A stretch of DNA of 5,439 bases from Solobacterium sp. (GTDB taxonomy: Bacteria; Bacillota_I; Bacilli_A; Erysipelotrichales; Erysipelotrichaceae), in contig JAEEHG010000246.1 of NCBI GenBank assembly GCA_016280695.1, positions 1 through 5,439 on the forward strand, read 5' to 3'. The position numbers and the translations under genes were made by a program. Positions 5,381 to 5,439 of this stretch are shown here, piece by piece; within the stretch, counting starts at the first letter, position 1, and each line of letters starts with the position of its first letter. The notes under the pieces are model-generated. The model ran no database searches. It was given only the letters and a program-made list of their open reading frames with translations, and was not told the DNA's origin.

Positions 5381-5439
5381 ATGAGCAAAATTGCAGTAGT
5401 TTACTGGAGCGGAACCGGCAATACGGAGAAGATGGCGCA
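5381..5439 (+). CDS. Flavodoxin, N-terminus only (runs off the window)
   Basis: ATG 5381 is preceded by GAGGAGG (5369-5375) with a 5-nt spacer, the strongest ribosome site of this operon. The 19 complete codons give MSKIAVVYWSGTGNTEKMA. This is the first beta-strand and the S-G-T-G-N-T FMN-phosphate-binding loop of short-chain flavodoxins, small electron carriers that often stand in for ferredoxin when iron is limiting. The 27-bp gap after the DUF3793 gene has no terminator, so it belongs to the same operon. The rest of the protein is outside the window. Confidence 0.93.
   Translation, partial: MSKIAVVYWSGTGNTEKMA

Noticed and set aside
1..5439. CRISPR arrays, tRNA or rRNA genes, insertion sequences, phage or toxin-antitoxin genes.
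   Set aside because: No periodic repeats, tRNA-like cloverleaf, transposase or integrase motif was seen on either strand.

Overview
The window reads as chromosomal DNA of a moderately GC-rich Bacillota (Firmicutes), probably an anaerobic gut lineage of the Erysipelotrichia/Clostridia kind. That placement is inferred from the protein families and the strong AGGAGG-type ribosome binding sites; no marker gene is present. All genes lie on the + strand and form three transcription units separated by two convincing intrinsic terminators.

Unit 1 (1-1386) is the 3' part of a family 3 glycoside hydrolase (beta-glucosidase type). It runs from the loop before the second catalytic domain, through the fibronectin-III-like domain, to a basic C-terminal extension. 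A perfect 9-bp hairpin with a T-rich tail ends it.

Unit 2 (about 1517-3971) has a consensus -10 box, a 96-aa DUF6110-type protein with one hydrophobic N-terminal segment, and, 20 bp later, a 689-aa P1B-type metal-transporting ATPase. The ATPase has the full catalytic apparatus (TGES, DKTGT, TGD, GDGIND). Its metal-path and nucleotide-domain signatures are altered: the usual [C/S/T]PC is YSC, the usual HP is HS, and the N-terminal HMA-like domain has no CxxC. A hairpin terminator follows.

Unit 3 (from about 4048 past the window end) starts with a strong promoter (TTGACA-17 bp-TATTCT) and a second perfect TATAAT box. Just downstream of each -10 lies a copy of the same 16-bp palindrome, GTTAGT-N4-ACTAAC, with centres 52 bp apart. 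About 200 nt of leader follow, including a 12-bp perfect stem just before the ribosome binding site. Then come a very short DtxR/MntR-like winged-helix protein (about 100 aa, DNA-binding domain only), a previously unlisted 43-aa hydrophobic small protein, a DUF3793 protein and the start of a flavodoxin. Gaps of 14, 3 and 27 bp make this one operon.

The working model is inference. Unit 3 looks like a self-regulated, probably metal- or iron-responsive operon that makes flavodoxin together with DUF3793 and the small membrane protein. Flavodoxin commonly replaces ferredoxin when iron is scarce. Unit 2 is a neighbouring metal-transport pair of unknown substrate. The link between units 2 and 3 is proximity and theme only, because the palindromes were not found upstream of unit 2. 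The most interesting parts are the duplicated operator/promoter architecture, the structured leader, the truncated regulator and the unusual ATPase signatures.
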